Shown here piece after piece: positions 27,764-36,031 of a stretch of DNA of 64,000 nt. Both the position numbers and the translations under genes were made by a program. This DNA is from Paenibacillus amylolyticus (lineage in GTDB: Bacteria; Bacillota; Bacilli; Paenibacillales; Paenibacillaceae), in assembly GCF_029689945.1 (NCBI RefSeq), contig NZ_CP121451.1, positions 5,642,001 through 5,706,000 on the forward strand, read 5' to 3'. Below the pieces are notes generated by a model, which was given only the letters and a program-made list of their open reading frames with translations, did no database searches and was not told the DNA's origin. Numbering within the stretch: the first letter of the stretch is position 1; each line of letters opens with the position of its first letter.

Positions 27764-28576
27764 CTAGGATAATTGCGTAACCTGCCAGACAACAGGTGTC
27801 TTGGAGATCTGTTCCCCAACCATCGACGGGTAATATTCTGGAACATGCGAGGGTCGCCAGTGCAGAAAAATTGATGCACCGGGGTCTCATCCCCACTGGC
27901 CAGCTTCCGTTTATCATATAAAATCGTACTAATTTCACGGGCCGTTTCATCTGCCGAACTGATTAACTTCACTTCCTGTCCCATAACCTCCTGAATCGTG
28001 TCCATGAGAAAGGGATAATGCGTACAACCCAGAATAAGACAATCGATTGGCTGCTGTTTGATCTCGCCCAATGATTGCTCCACCGTATGTGTCGTGTGCT
28101 GGGAACGAAATTCACCTTGTTCCACCAACGGCACCAGCGCCGGACAAGCCTGACTGACCACATCAATATAGGGGACAACTGCTTGAGTGCAGATGTATAA
28201 GCCCCACTACTTATGGTTCCCGTGGTACCAATCACACCAATACGTCCTGTACGTGTCGCTGTGATTGCTGCCCGCGCACCCGGATGTATAACACCAATGA
28301 CAGGCATATTCACCTTGGATCGGATATACTCCAACGCTGCTGCAGTTGCTGTGTTACAGGCGATAACGATAACCTTCGGATCGAATTGGATCAAGAAATC
28401 AACGATTTGTTCCGTAAATTGTTTTACTTGTTCGGACGAACGGGGTCCGTACGGTGTCCGGGCAGTATCCCCAAAATAAATGATCTTTTCCCGCGGGAGC
28501 TGACGCATCACTTCTTTGGCGACGGTCAATCCCCCACACCGGAGTCTAATATAGCGATTGCTTGCTGCACGAACAC
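27764..28576 (-). CDS. murI: Glutamate racemase MurI, three frameshifts
   Basis: After restoring three single bases the gene codes for 271 residues, the normal length. The enzyme makes D-glutamate for peptidoglycan. Motifs: AILDSGVGGLTVAKEV, IIYFGDTARTPYGPRS, the first catalytic Cys in VIACNTATAAALEY, and the second in LILGCTHYPFL. Breaks are at the C run 28531-28535 (between GVG and GLTVA), the G run 28171-28174 (between LSP and YIDVV) and the C run 27814-27817 (so that WLG continues as EQISKTPVVWQVTQLS and a stop at 27764). A GTG at 28576 about 6 bases after GAAGGA is the best start. Three hits in one essential-type gene argue for sequencing error. Confidence 0.88.
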
Positions 28577-28739
28577 ACCGCTTCCTTCTTCATTGAATTG
28601 GTTCTCATTACGATTGTTTTCCAGAGCTTTCTTCCTACCGTATGAACATTCCGGCAAAAAGGTACCTACATCTTACCCGATTTCATCGCGGGGTTCAAAT
28701 TAAATCCGCGCTACGTCATCTATGTATGGACACGCAACA

Positions 28740-28772
28740 AAGCAGGCTCTCCTCTAAATAGAGGAAAGCCTA
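28740..28772 (-). terminator. Hairpin after the YtxH gene
   Basis: AGCAGGCTcTCCTC / GAGGAaAGCCTaCT hairpin about 18 bases past the stop, with a modest T-rich tail on the minus strand. Confidence 0.55.
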
Positions 28773-28789
28773 CTCATCTCAAGCTTTGC

Positions 28790-29167
28790 TTAGTTGTCGT
28801 CCTTGGACTCATCCGCAGGAAGCTTTGCTACGACGTCGATTCCGGATTGATCCCCTGCTTTATCACCATCGTTATCAACAATAGCTGCCGAAATGCGAAT
28901 TTCTTTGCCTTCAGCGCACTTGCGCCAGGATTGAATATCCTGAATTACGACATCTGCGGTCTCTTTAACCTTGGATACGATCTGTGAGCTTTGTTCTCCC
29001 ACGATACCAGCCAGTTCCTGACCTTTCTCCGATACTTGACGAGCACCTTCTGTAATATCCTGACGAAGTTCACGTCCTGATTTCGGTGCCAGCAATAATG
29101 CCGTTACAGAACCTACCACGGAGCCAATAAGAGCTCCCCACAACAAACTTTTGTTCGAATCCTTCAC
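28790..29167 (-). CDS. YtxH domain protein
   Basis: A 125-residue protein with an N-terminal transmembrane helix rich in glycine (LLWGALIGSVVGSVTALLLAPKSGRELRQDI), the YtxH/GvpP signature. An amphipathic helical stretch follows, then an acidic tail (DNDGDKAGDQSG ... ADESKDDN). In Bacillus relatives respond to general stress. No stress-sigma promoter was recognised upstream. It is a single-gene unit. Confidence 0.85.
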   Translation of the reverse strand: MKDSNKSLLWGALIGSVVGSVTALLLAPKSGRELRQDITEGARQVSEKGQELAGIVGEQSSQIVSKVKETADVVIQDIQSWRKCAEGKEIRISAAIVDNDGDKAGDQSGIDVVAKLPADESKDDN

Positions 29168-29353
29168 GTCACATCTCTCCCTTGACTATGGTTTAAGTAC
29201 CGGACCAGAAGCAACGTTCTGTCGCTCAGCCATCCGGGCGAATGCCTACTCTGTTGATGCATTATAAGCAGCACAGGCTTGACTTGACACTCCAGATGTT
29301 AAAAATAATCTGAGCGCTCTCTTTGAAAGGATGCAATGTGTCCTGGCTTAAAC

Positions 29354-30268
29354 TCAATTCTGACGAGCTGGCTCGAGATCAGCGACCGCATGCTCATCCC
29401 CCGGGTCCAAATCAATGACATATCGCCCAGGTGCAATCAAAGCCGCCTGATGTTCACAACGCCAGCGACGTCCACCGGATGAACCCAGTGTCTGTCCATC
29501 TTGCAGAACATCACCCTGATCAAATATGTAATACGCTGCACCCAGTAAGGTCTGAGCTACCGTATCGGGATCAAGACCAACGAAGTGACACTGTACATCA
29601 GGTACACCCAACGCAGACAATCCTACTGTATCCATAACCAACCCGCGCTGTTCCTCCGTACCTCCGGCCTGATACATGCGAACGTTCATAGCTGCATACA
29701 GATGTTCCTCACGTTCCTGTGCTTGCGTATATGCTTCCGGTTCAACCAGCTTGTCACTGCCGTACCAATACAGCGCATCACAGGTCAAACTCTCCATGAT
29801 TGCCAGTACAGTCTTCTGAAACAGCTCCAGGCGCTGTTTACGAGGCATGGCGGCCGTGAACATATCATGTATCCGAATGGAGTAACGCGAAGCTTCTACA
29901 ACTTGTCCCACTTCCGGCCAATGCCAGGCTTGTTGTACAGCCCCGCCAAACCGTGCACGATCTGCAATTTCATTCACTGGAAGCATGCAGGTCTGCGCAG
30001 GAATAGCCCCTTCCTGAAAGGATACCTTATGGTCCAGATGGTAGAACACCAGCATCTCACGCGCCTGCTCTTCACTCTCTTGTTTCACATCGAGTCGGAC
30101 TTGTCCGGTATGACGAATCATCGCTTCCTGCACACGCAAGCGATCCACCTGCGGGCGTTCCCGGAACAAGAGTTCCACCATATACACCGGATGGAATCCG
30201 GAAGGTGTTTCACTCGGTTCTCCACTTTCAGTATTTACTTCATTGAATTCTTTTGATTCATTTGTCAT
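29354..30268 (-). CDS. DUF4261 domain protein
   Basis: A 304-residue cytosolic protein. The C-terminal third has MDTVGLSALGVPDVQCHFVGLDPDTVAQ, YYIFDQGDVLQDGQTLG and WRCEHQAALIAPGRYVIDLDPG, which fits the DUF4261 pattern. The N-terminal part (VYMVELLFRERPQVD) probably forms a ferredoxin-like fold. The ATG at 30268 is 10 bases after the stop of the YutE-like gene, and a longer frame upstream would overlap that gene without a ribosome binding site. Function unknown. Confidence 0.8.
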   Translation of the reverse strand: MTNESKEFNEVNTESGEPSETPSGFHPVYMVELLFRERPQVDRLRVQEAMIRHTGQVRLDVKQESEEQAREMLVFYHLDHKVSFQEGAIPAQTCMLPVNEIADRARFGGAVQQAWHWPEVGQVVEASRYSIRIHDMFTAAMPRKQRLELFQKTVLAIMESLTCDALYWYGSDKLVEPEAYTQAQEREEHLYAAMNVRMYQAGGTEEQRGLVMDTVGLSALGVPDVQCHFVGLDPDTVAQTLLGAAYYIFDQGDVLQDGQTLGSSGGRRWRCEHQAALIAPGRYVIDLDPGDEHAVADLEPARQN

Positions 30269-30278
30269 GCGATTTCCC

Positions 30279-30740
30279 TCATTCCTTACGCTGTCCTTCG
30301 GGCTGTGCCGCATTGAAAGGACCAAGTTCTGTTTCGACATAGGCGGTAACCTGTGCTGTAAAATGTTCAAGTATACTCGGCAACTCTATGCTAAGCGGAT
30401 GCAACTCAGACCGTTCCCAACTGTAATAATCCTGCACCAGTGGTTTGCGTAATGTGACAAGCTGACGCAAGATCTCATAGGTCGAATGGTCAAAAACCTT
30501 TTCTTCATAATTAATCTGAATAATATCATCATAGCTGCTTGCATCTCTCATGATGAAGCCGTCAATCAGATAACTTCCCACATCGGTAACAATCTCAATT
30601 GCAAGGTGAAGACAACGCTCCTGCACCATCCCCAGCATGAGACTGCCATCCCAAGCCTGCGCTGCCCGGCGAAGCCCTTCAGCTACTTCCGGTACAGCCG
30701 CAAGCCGGTGGGCAATCTGTTCTCTGTTCACATAATACAT
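30279..30740 (-). CDS. HepT-fold DUF86 protein (YutE-like)
   Basis: A 153-residue helical protein with the DUF86/HepT layout: MYYVNREQIAHRL, HLAIEIVTDVGSYLIDGFIMRDASSYDDII and LRQLVTLRKPLVQDYYSW. In true HepT toxins the last segment carries the R-x(4-6)-H-x-Y RNase motif; here Gln-Asp stands where His is expected, so toxin activity is doubtful. No MntA-type nucleotidyltransferase antitoxin is adjacent. Instead it is followed by the DUF4261 gene and preceded by a 36-residue membrane protein gene. The Bacillus counterpart YutE is also a stand-alone gene. Confidence 0.8.
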   Translation of the reverse strand: MYYVNREQIAHRLAAVPEVAEGLRRAAQAWDGSLMLGMVQERCLHLAIEIVTDVGSYLIDGFIMRDASSYDDIIQINYEEKVFDHSTYEILRQLVTLRKPLVQDYYSWERSELHPLSIELPSILEHFTAQVTAYVETELGPFNAAQPEGQRKE

Positions 30741-30763
30741 TCGTTCACTTCCCGTTCAGTGAG

Positions 30764-30874
30764 TTATCGGTTCCGTTTCCCTCTTCGCTTAAGCCAGAAT
30801 ATCATCACAGGACAAGCGATTAGAAACACAACAAAAATATATAGAAATTCCATAACGTCTCTTAAATCGCTCAT
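30764..30874 (-). CDS. 36-residue single-pass membrane protein
   Basis: An ATG at 30874 lies after AAAGGGGA with normal spacing. The 36 codons encode an acidic N-terminus (MSDLRDVMEF), one hydrophobic helix of about 20 residues (LYIFVVFLIACPVMIFWL) and a strongly basic tail (KRRGKRNR), then TAA. This is the pattern of a real small membrane protein, N-out/C-in by the positive-inside rule. It lies between the Dabb and YutE-like genes in the same direction, 23 bases before the latter, so it is probably in their operon. No family recognised. Confidence 0.6.
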   Translation of the reverse strand: MSDLRDVMEFLYIFVVFLIACPVMIFWLKRRGKRNR

Positions 30875-30912
30875 GCAGAGTCCCCTTTATCTCAACGTAG
30901 TTTGAACACAGA

Positions 30913-31200
30913 TCAGATTTCGTAGTCTACTGCAATCGACTGTTCTCTGACTTCATTCATGTATTTGATAACTTCCTGATGAAGCGGGTGTACCTGATAC
31001 GCCTGAAGATCCTCCAGTGACGCAAACTCCGCTGTGAGTGAAATGTCGAACGATCTCTCCGAGCGAAGCACATCAATCCCGATCTCGAGCGAGATCAGAA
31101 CATCAATTTTACCTTCCAGATTGCGGAGAACCTGGGCTGCAGCTTCAATACTTTCTGCTGAACGATCTTTCATTTTGAACAGGACAATATGTTTTATCAT
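30913..31200 (-). CDS. Dabb family (stress-responsive A/B barrel) protein
   Basis: A 95-residue ferredoxin-like barrel protein. MIKHIVLFKMKDRSAESIEAA at the start, ISLEIGIDVLRSERSFDISLTAEFASLEDLQAYQVHPLHQEVIKYM and the C-terminal VDYEI match the Dabb family closely. The ATG at 31200 lies 11 bases after GAGG; an in-frame GTG four codons earlier overlaps the site. The role of these proteins in Firmicutes is not known. Confidence 0.88.
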   Translation of the reverse strand: MIKHIVLFKMKDRSAESIEAAAQVLRNLEGKIDVLISLEIGIDVLRSERSFDISLTAEFASLEDLQAYQVHPLHQEVIKYMNEVREQSIAVDYEI

Positions 31201-31310
31201 CTGGGCAAGCACCTCGTTTAATATAATAGTAGAAATGAATGTTTTTTCATGTATCCAAAATATATCATAACGTTCTCTATTACGAAAGGATACTTGGAAA
31301 CGTTCTCTCG

Positions 31311-31352
31311 AAAAGAAAAACTAATCCGAACCATCTTTTTTCGGTTCGGATT
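31311..31352 (-). terminator. Terminator overlapping the end of the holin-like gene
   Basis: AATCCGAACC / GGTTCGGATT stem followed by AGTTTTTC on the minus strand. The stem includes the last codons of the holin-like gene, so coding and termination signals overlap. Confidence 0.75.
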
Positions 31353-31875
31353 TCTCTTGGGAACCATCATCCACCTGTTTCGCGGATTCATTCTGCGAAG
31401 TTTGTCCTGTTTCAGCCTGCCGTTGAGGGCTATCCTGACTTTGCGGAATCGACCATTCCCGATCTGGCAAGTACTCCTGATCTTCCTGTTTCTTCAACAC
31501 GGCAATAGCCTGTCTGAGTTTTCCGGGCAACGGAAGACCAATTCTCGCATAGTTTTCAGTGATCGAGATCAGTTCATTGACCAGGTAGAAGTAAATAGCC
31601 CCTCCCTTGATAATGTCCGTTCCCATGATCAGGTCAATTCGGTGAGCAAGCAAGACAACGGTCAGCATGAGCCCTTTACGAGCAAGCCCCCAGAAGCCAA
31701 TGTTGCTATTCAACCCCGTACCACTTCTTACCGCCGCTGCCAAACCTGTTATATAATCCACAGCCATCGCGACCGCAAGCAGGCTCAGCAATTGATCCCA
31801 TCCACCAAAAGCAAACGTAACTATCGCTCCCGAGATGGCAGCAAAGGTATTCACAGACAGATTCACGTTCCTCAC
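31321..31875 (-). CDS. Phage holin (toxin secretion/phage lysis holin) family protein
   Basis: A 184-residue protein. About 110 residues form three or four hydrophobic segments with the family mark DYITGLAAAVRSGTGLNSNIGFWGLARKG. The last 60 residues are highly charged and Gln/Ser/Lys-rich (QRQAETGQTSQNESAKQ, SQEKSEPKKDGSD) and probably disordered. There are no phage genes or endolysin next to it. Stand-alone relatives occur in spore formers (e.g. YwcE/XhlB-like roles in sporulation or protein release), but no role can be assigned here. Confidence 0.8.
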   Translation of the reverse strand: MRNVNLSVNTFAAISGAIVTFAFGGWDQLLSLLAVAMAVDYITGLAAAVRSGTGLNSNIGFWGLARKGLMLTVVLLAHRIDLIMGTDIIKGGAIYFYLVNELISITENYARIGLPLPGKLRQAIAVLKKQEDQEYLPDREWSIPQSQDSPQRQAETGQTSQNESAKQVDDGSQEKSEPKKDGSD

Positions 31876-32312
31876 CTCTCCCTTTACTTGAGTACCCTAC
31901 AATATATGTAAAAGTAAGAGATTTGACAGGTCACATGTCATGCTGAACTTGCGGATTTATCTTTCAGATTTGTGCACACCTTTAACAGATCATGGTGAAG
32001 TATATTCCATATTTTTTGGGGAATTCAGGGAAATAAACCGCATCATATCAACAAAAAACAGATAAAAGTTCTTTAGACCTAATAATGAGTAATTAGAACT
32101 ATATTATCTTTATTCCTGCTCATTTTGCCCCCTCATTTTTAGTGAAACATTGTAATCTAGGAATATACTAGGATGTGAATTGCGTATGGTCTAGTTCGTA
32201 GTTCCCTCTTTATCAGGAATTGACGCATTGACGCATTTCAAACAGGTAAAGTCGGCACTTGAAAGTACCCCGTTGTTTATTGTAGTATTTGGTTAAAAAA
32301 ATCGGAGGAAAT
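31876..32312. other. AT-rich gap between the divergent holin-like and tandem-HTH genes
   Basis: 437 bases without a plausible gene. The only structure I see is a tandem direct repeat TTGACGCATTGACGCA at 32220-32235, about 80 bases upstream of the tandem-HTH gene, which could be a binding site. No convincing promoter pair was found. Confidence 0.4.
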
Positions 32313-32909
32313 ATGCCTAATCAACCAGAACAACATTCCATCCAGGCGTGGTCTCTGATCAACCGTAAATACTTGGGAAAAGGCGTCCGTGTTAAACGAT
32401 TCCGAAAACCGACACGCTGTCAAATCCGCAATCGTGTTCTTCTTGCCGTGCTGATGGCCAATGACATCAAGTTGTCCCAGCTCGCAGAAGACCTCTCCAT
32501 CTCTTCACGCAGTGTCAGTGCGTGGGTCTATGAAGGTCGGATACCCGGCAGTACCAATTTGGACAAGACATGCCAGCTACTCGGTTATCCCCGCCACATT
32601 CTCTTTAATGAGGACGTTGTGCGTAATAGCCCGGTCATCTGTCAACCCGAGTCTTCTCGCTTCATGAAGCGTACGGTGACCCGCTCTCCGGTTAGTAACC
32701 GTATTTTGACAGGCTTGTGTATGGTCCATGATTTGTCGGTGACAGATGTCAGCCACTGGATCGGGGTTCATCCCGGCACTTTCCGCAAATGGCTGCATCA
32801 GGGAACACTGCCTTCCGCTGCGTTTCAGGAACAAGCGGAGCAATTTTTCCGCATCCCGAAAACTATTTTGTTCGCAGATGTCATCTTGAAAGATCGTCGC
32901 AACAACTAA
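32313..32909 (+). CDS. Tandem helix-turn-helix protein of unknown function
   Basis: A 198-residue basic protein with an Arg/Lys-rich N-terminal arm (GKGVRVKRFRKPTRCQIR). Two similar halves follow. The first runs from NRVLLAVLMANDIKLSQLAE to HILFNEDV and the second from NRILTGLCMVHDLSVTDVSH to TILFADVI. Each has the helix pattern of a Cro/CI-type HTH with a conserved W-x(4)-G-x-(I/L)P turn. The protein therefore arose by internal duplication and probably binds DNA. The ATG at 32313 follows GGAGG. I do not recognise the family. A strong terminator follows, so it is a single-gene unit. Confidence 0.75.
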   Translation: MPNQPEQHSIQAWSLINRKYLGKGVRVKRFRKPTRCQIRNRVLLAVLMANDIKLSQLAEDLSISSRSVSAWVYEGRIPGSTNLDKTCQLLGYPRHILFNEDVVRNSPVICQPESSRFMKRTVTRSPVSNRILTGLCMVHDLSVTDVSHWIGVHPGTFRKWLHQGTLPSAAFQEQAEQFFRIPKTILFADVILKDRRNN

Positions 32910-32925
32910 TAAGCGAACAACCAAA

Positions 32926-32962
32926 AGGCTCTGATCTCCTCGCGGGAGGTCAGAGCCTTTTT
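32926..32962 (+). terminator. Intrinsic terminator of the tandem-HTH gene
   Basis: AGGCTCTGAtCTCC / GGAGgTCAGAGCC stem followed by T5. Confidence 0.9.
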
Positions 32963-33131
32963 AAAATGAAAACTATTCCTCTTCTCTCTCGACCTTGAAG
33001 CAGCCTCCTGGCTCTTCTGTCATCAGTGTCAGGCAAATGCCCCTTCCCTGCCTTCTCATCCCAACGAAAGGCATTGCAGCGCTCCAGAAGATGGGTGTAA
33101 GCAATCCTGGAGACAGCACTTTCTCTAAAAT

Positions 33132-34286
33132 TCAACCTGATCTCATGTTTAACACTTCATTAATGTATTTCAGCCCCGTATACCGAGGACGGAGCGTATG
33201 TGCAGTGTTGAACGCATGTTCCACCATCTCCGGGGTTACTCCAAGTTGTTCCATAGTCACAGGTCCACCTACTTGCTCCAGCCATGCGATGAGCTGAGCA
33301 GCCTCCGGTAATTGCTTATATATCGCAAACACGGGTTCACCCGAAGTTTGTGCAAGTTCTTTATATTTCACGGTAAGCAGTGCACAGGCTATGCCAACTT
33401 TGGCCCCATGCAGAACCGGTCTTGCTCCCGCTTGCATCAGATCCATCTCCAAGATGTGGGACAGATGATGCTCACCTCCGGATGCCGGACGAGAATGGTC
33501 AATAATCAACATGGAGAGGCCAGAAACAATCAAGGCGTCCATTAATACAGCTACTCCCTCTGCTCGCCCCTCCGCAATAGCTTGTACATGATCTATGCAG
33601 GAATTCAGCGCTTCTTCGGTCATCCTATAAGCTACTGGGCAGAACGGTTCTCCTCCCAGCTCACGAGAAACAACCCAGTCTGCAAGGGAAGTATATTTGC
33701 CAAGCATATCTCCGAATCCGCCAGCCGTCATCTCTTGGGGAGCTTGCTCCAGAATACGCATATCCGCAAAGATGGCCTCAGGCGGAACAGCCTGAAATGT
33801 CTGTTTGACGCCGTTTACAATTAAAGGTGCGCCTGCAGAGGTGAACCCGTCCACTGAAGCCGCTGTTGGTATCGACAGAAAGGGCTTGTTCATTTTGGAG
33901 CATACAAATCTCACCAGATCATGAATGGTACCTGAGCCCAGCGCGATTACAGCCTGACTTTCCAGTTTTACACCCAACATGACCTGTACAATAGCTGCTT
34001 CATCCGCAATAATATCACCCGTACGATTCTCCGGTAGATTGATTTCATCCACATGGATGCCCGCATCCCGAATACTGTCCAGAACATCCGATCCGGCCGC
34101 CCGAAACGTATGTCGATCATAAACAACCGTCACCCGATGGTATCCTTGTTCAGATAAATAACCCGGTAACCTCTGAATGGCTCCAGCTTCCAAATGAATA
34201 AGCATATCGACCACTCGATGTTGATGACCGCAAGTACACTGCTGTGCTTCCTCATTCCATGCTGCAATTCGTTTGTTCATATTCAT
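33132..34286 (-). CDS. egsA: Glycerol-1-phosphate dehydrogenase (AraM/EgsA type)
   Basis: A 384-residue NAD(P)-dependent dehydrogenase related to archaeal G1P dehydrogenase. Motifs: VIALGSGTIHDLVRFVCSK for the dinucleotide, IPTAASVDGFTSAGAPL with the metal-binding Asp, and PASGGEHHLSHILEM and VLHGAKVGIA with the metal-binding histidines. In Bacillus AraM makes sn-glycerol-1-phosphate used by PcrB for heptaprenylglyceryl lipids. The ATG at 34286 follows GGGAGGG; ATGs further upstream are less well placed. It is a single-gene unit here, with no arabinose genes near. Confidence 0.88.
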   Translation of the reverse strand: MNMNKRIAAWNEEAQQCTCGHQHRVVDMLIHLEAGAIQRLPGYLSEQGYHRVTVVYDRHTFRAAGSDVLDSIRDAGIHVDEINLPENRTGDIIADEAAIVQVMLGVKLESQAVIALGSGTIHDLVRFVCSKMNKPFLSIPTAASVDGFTSAGAPLIVNGVKQTFQAVPPEAIFADMRILEQAPQEMTAGGFGDMLGKYTSLADWVVSRELGGEPFCPVAYRMTEEALNSCIDHVQAIAEGRAEGVAVLMDALIVSGLSMLIIDHSRPASGGEHHLSHILEMDLMQAGARPVLHGAKVGIACALLTVKYKELAQTSGEPVFAIYKQLPEAAQLIAWLEQVGGPVTMEQLGVTPEMVEHAFNTAHTLRPRYTGLKYINEVLNMRSG

Positions 34287-34333
34287 TCGCTCGTACCCTC
34301 CCATATGAAATATCATGCATAATTAAAGGAGTA

Positions 34334-34438
34334 ATGCCAAAAGATAAAAAAAAGGAAATAACATGTGATGATTTTCCTGATCACACTTTACTTCCTATAC
34401 CCAATATTTGCAAATCCAGTTCTCACATTCCCAAGTAG
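34334..34438 (+). CDS. Candidate 34-residue small ORF
   Basis: An ATG only 2 bases after AAAGGAG opens a 34-codon frame with a lysine-rich start (MPKDKKKEITCDD) and two cysteines. It ends 8 bases before the start of the next small membrane protein gene. The spacing to the ribosome binding site is short and I see no family signal, so this may be a leader peptide or chance. Confidence 0.25.
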   Translation: MPKDKKKEITCDDFPDHTLLPIPNICKSSSHIPK

Positions 34439-34446
34439 GTGAAGCA

Positions 34447-34632
34447 ATGAAATTAACCAAAGAATTAGGAATTTCGCTCGGATTTCTCGCCGGCACCACC
34501 TTTGGCAGTGGTATCGCTTTTTTGTTTCGTCTCCAGTCGGTTGAAGTGATTGCCAGTGTTACACTGTTCGGAATAGCAGGAGCCATTGCTGGAATCATCA
34601 TGGCAGTCATTCTACGCCATCGACAGCATTAG
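34447..34632 (+). CDS. Small membrane protein, two transmembrane helices
   Basis: A 61-residue protein starting at the ATG at 34447 after AGTAGGTG. A hydrophobic helix (ISLGFLAGTTFGSGIAFLF) is joined by a short turn to a second (VIASVTLFGIAGAIAGIIMAVIL), then a basic end RHRQH. Glycine and alanine are frequent in both helices, which suggests helix packing. No family is recognised. It is convergent with the tRNA-Leu gene. Confidence 0.6.
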   Translation: MKLTKELGISLGFLAGTTFGSGIAFLFRLQSVEVIASVTLFGIAGAIAGIIMAVILRHRQH

Positions 34633-34680
34633 AAGGCCGGCAGCAAACTAACGGATTTACACTAAACATGCACAAATAAA

Positions 34681-34722
34681 GAAAGGTTCGTAAATTGCCC
34701 TAGAGCAACTTACGAACCTTTC
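34681..34722. terminator. Terminator after tRNA-Leu
   Basis: Perfect 13-bp stem GAAAGGTTCGTAA / TTACGAACCTTTC with T-rich flanks on both sides. It ends the minus-strand tRNA transcript and perhaps the plus-strand small gene. Confidence 0.8.
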
Positions 34723-34732
34723 TTTGGTTAGA

Positions 34733-34817
<85 letters not shown>

Positions 34818-35038
34818 ATAATATGTATCTCTTCATCCATCGATGAAAAGCGTTCCGGTGAAGCAATTCCTTGTTTTACCGTAATTCAGAGTATACATGC
34901 TGCAAAATAAAAATGCAACTTCTTTTTTATCCGCTCAGAAACAGGACATATGTCCTTTTTTATTCACTCCAAACACCCTATCGTATGCCTAAACAATAAA
35001 GCACCTATACGAATGATACTACGAAGGAGAGAAGCTCT

Positions 35039-36031
35039 TTGAAAACAACCCATTTATGCTTTATCGGAGCCGGGTTTCATGCTACTACGAATATATATCC
35101 TTCGGTTGTTGAAGCCGGAGCGCAGATCCAGGCCATTGCCACTCGACGGATGGAACGCTCTGAAGCAGCTCTGTTGCGATTTGGCAGCAACGGAAACGCC
35201 TATGACAACGCTCAGCTCATGTTACAGCAGGAACCTTGTGACGGAGTCGTTGTGGTGGCACAGCCTACAGACCAGACCGCTCTTGTTCTTGAATGCATTC
35301 GGGCTGGCAAGAATGTATATGTGGATAAGCCGCTCGGATGGAACGCAGCAGAAGCCTCTACTGTAGCAGAAGCTGCCGAGCAGGCTGGCGTCATTGTGAT
35401 GGTCGGTTTTATGAAACGTTACGCCCCGGTATACATGAAACTGAAGGAACTCATTGATAACGGTTCGCTAGGTAAAGTGCGTTCATTCCAGATGAAATTC
35501 GCTGTAGACAGTACCCCTTTTTGCAAGGATGAGGAACAGTTCATGAAGCTCGCCGCCATTCATATGGTCGATCTGATGCGTTTCCTGTTCGGAGAAGCCA
35601 TACGAGTTACAGGTACAACTGTAAAGGACGGGGAACACATTAATCAGAGCATATCCCTCGTATTTGAGAATAACGTCGTTGGCAGTGCTTATTTTACCGG
35701 CATGAATGCCTGGTCACGGGAGAGTGAAAGTGTTCTCGTCACCTTCGACCATGGATTTGCCTCTGCTGAAGAGATCAACACACTTACTGTTCATCCATCC
35801 CGAAGCTCGACCAGACTTCCCTGGAAATCTCTAGAGGAGCAAGATACCGTATACACACCTTCCGGTTCTCCCATGTCAGGGGCTTATCGGGACCTATATC
35901 TACGCGGGTTCGTTGGTGAAATGGCGCACTTCATTGCGTGTTGCCACAATCAGTCCACCCCGCATTCCAGCGCCAAGGATAATATAGGAACAATGGCTCT
36001 ATGTGACACCATTCTATCGTCACTGAAGTAG
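35039..36031 (+). CDS. Gfo/Idh/MocA family oxidoreductase
   Basis: A 330-residue NAD(P)-dependent enzyme. The Rossmann start is CFIGAGFHATTNIYPSV (GxGxxxxxN). The NAD-binding EKP-like motif reads NVYVDKPLGWN, with Asp-Lys-Pro. GFMKRYAPVYMKLKELIDNGSLGKVRSF opens the substrate domain. HMVDLMRFLFG carries the catalytic-site His/Asp pair. The start is TTG at 35039 after AAGGAGAG. Members act on sugars, inositols and their amines. No sugar pathway genes are adjacent, so the substrate is open. Confidence 0.88.
   Translation: MKTTHLCFIGAGFHATTNIYPSVVEAGAQIQAIATRRMERSEAALLRFGSNGNAYDNAQLMLQQEPCDGVVVVAQPTDQTALVLECIRAGKNVYVDKPLGWNAAEASTVAEAAEQAGVIVMVGFMKRYAPVYMKLKELIDNGSLGKVRSFQMKFAVDSTPFCKDEEQFMKLAAIHMVDLMRFLFGEAIRVTGTTVKDGEHINQSISLVFENNVVGSAYFTGMNAWSRESESVLVTFDHGFASAEEINTLTVHPSRSSTRLPWKSLEEQDTVYTPSGSPMSGAYRDLYLRGFVGEMAHFIACCHNQSTPHSSAKDNIGTMALCDTILSSLK

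Noticed and set aside
30279..30874. A HepT/MntA toxin-antitoxin module
   Set aside because: No nucleotidyltransferase antitoxin gene is adjacent and the RNase motif is degenerate.
31321..32909. Prophage remnant around the holin-like gene
   Set aside because: No integrase, structural or lysin genes and no attachment repeats are visible nearby.
32950..33135. 61-codon minus-strand frame just after the G1P dehydrogenase gene
   Set aside because: It begins with a poor TTG, runs into the terminator of the convergent gene and shows no recognisable domain. I leave open that it is decayed coding sequence.
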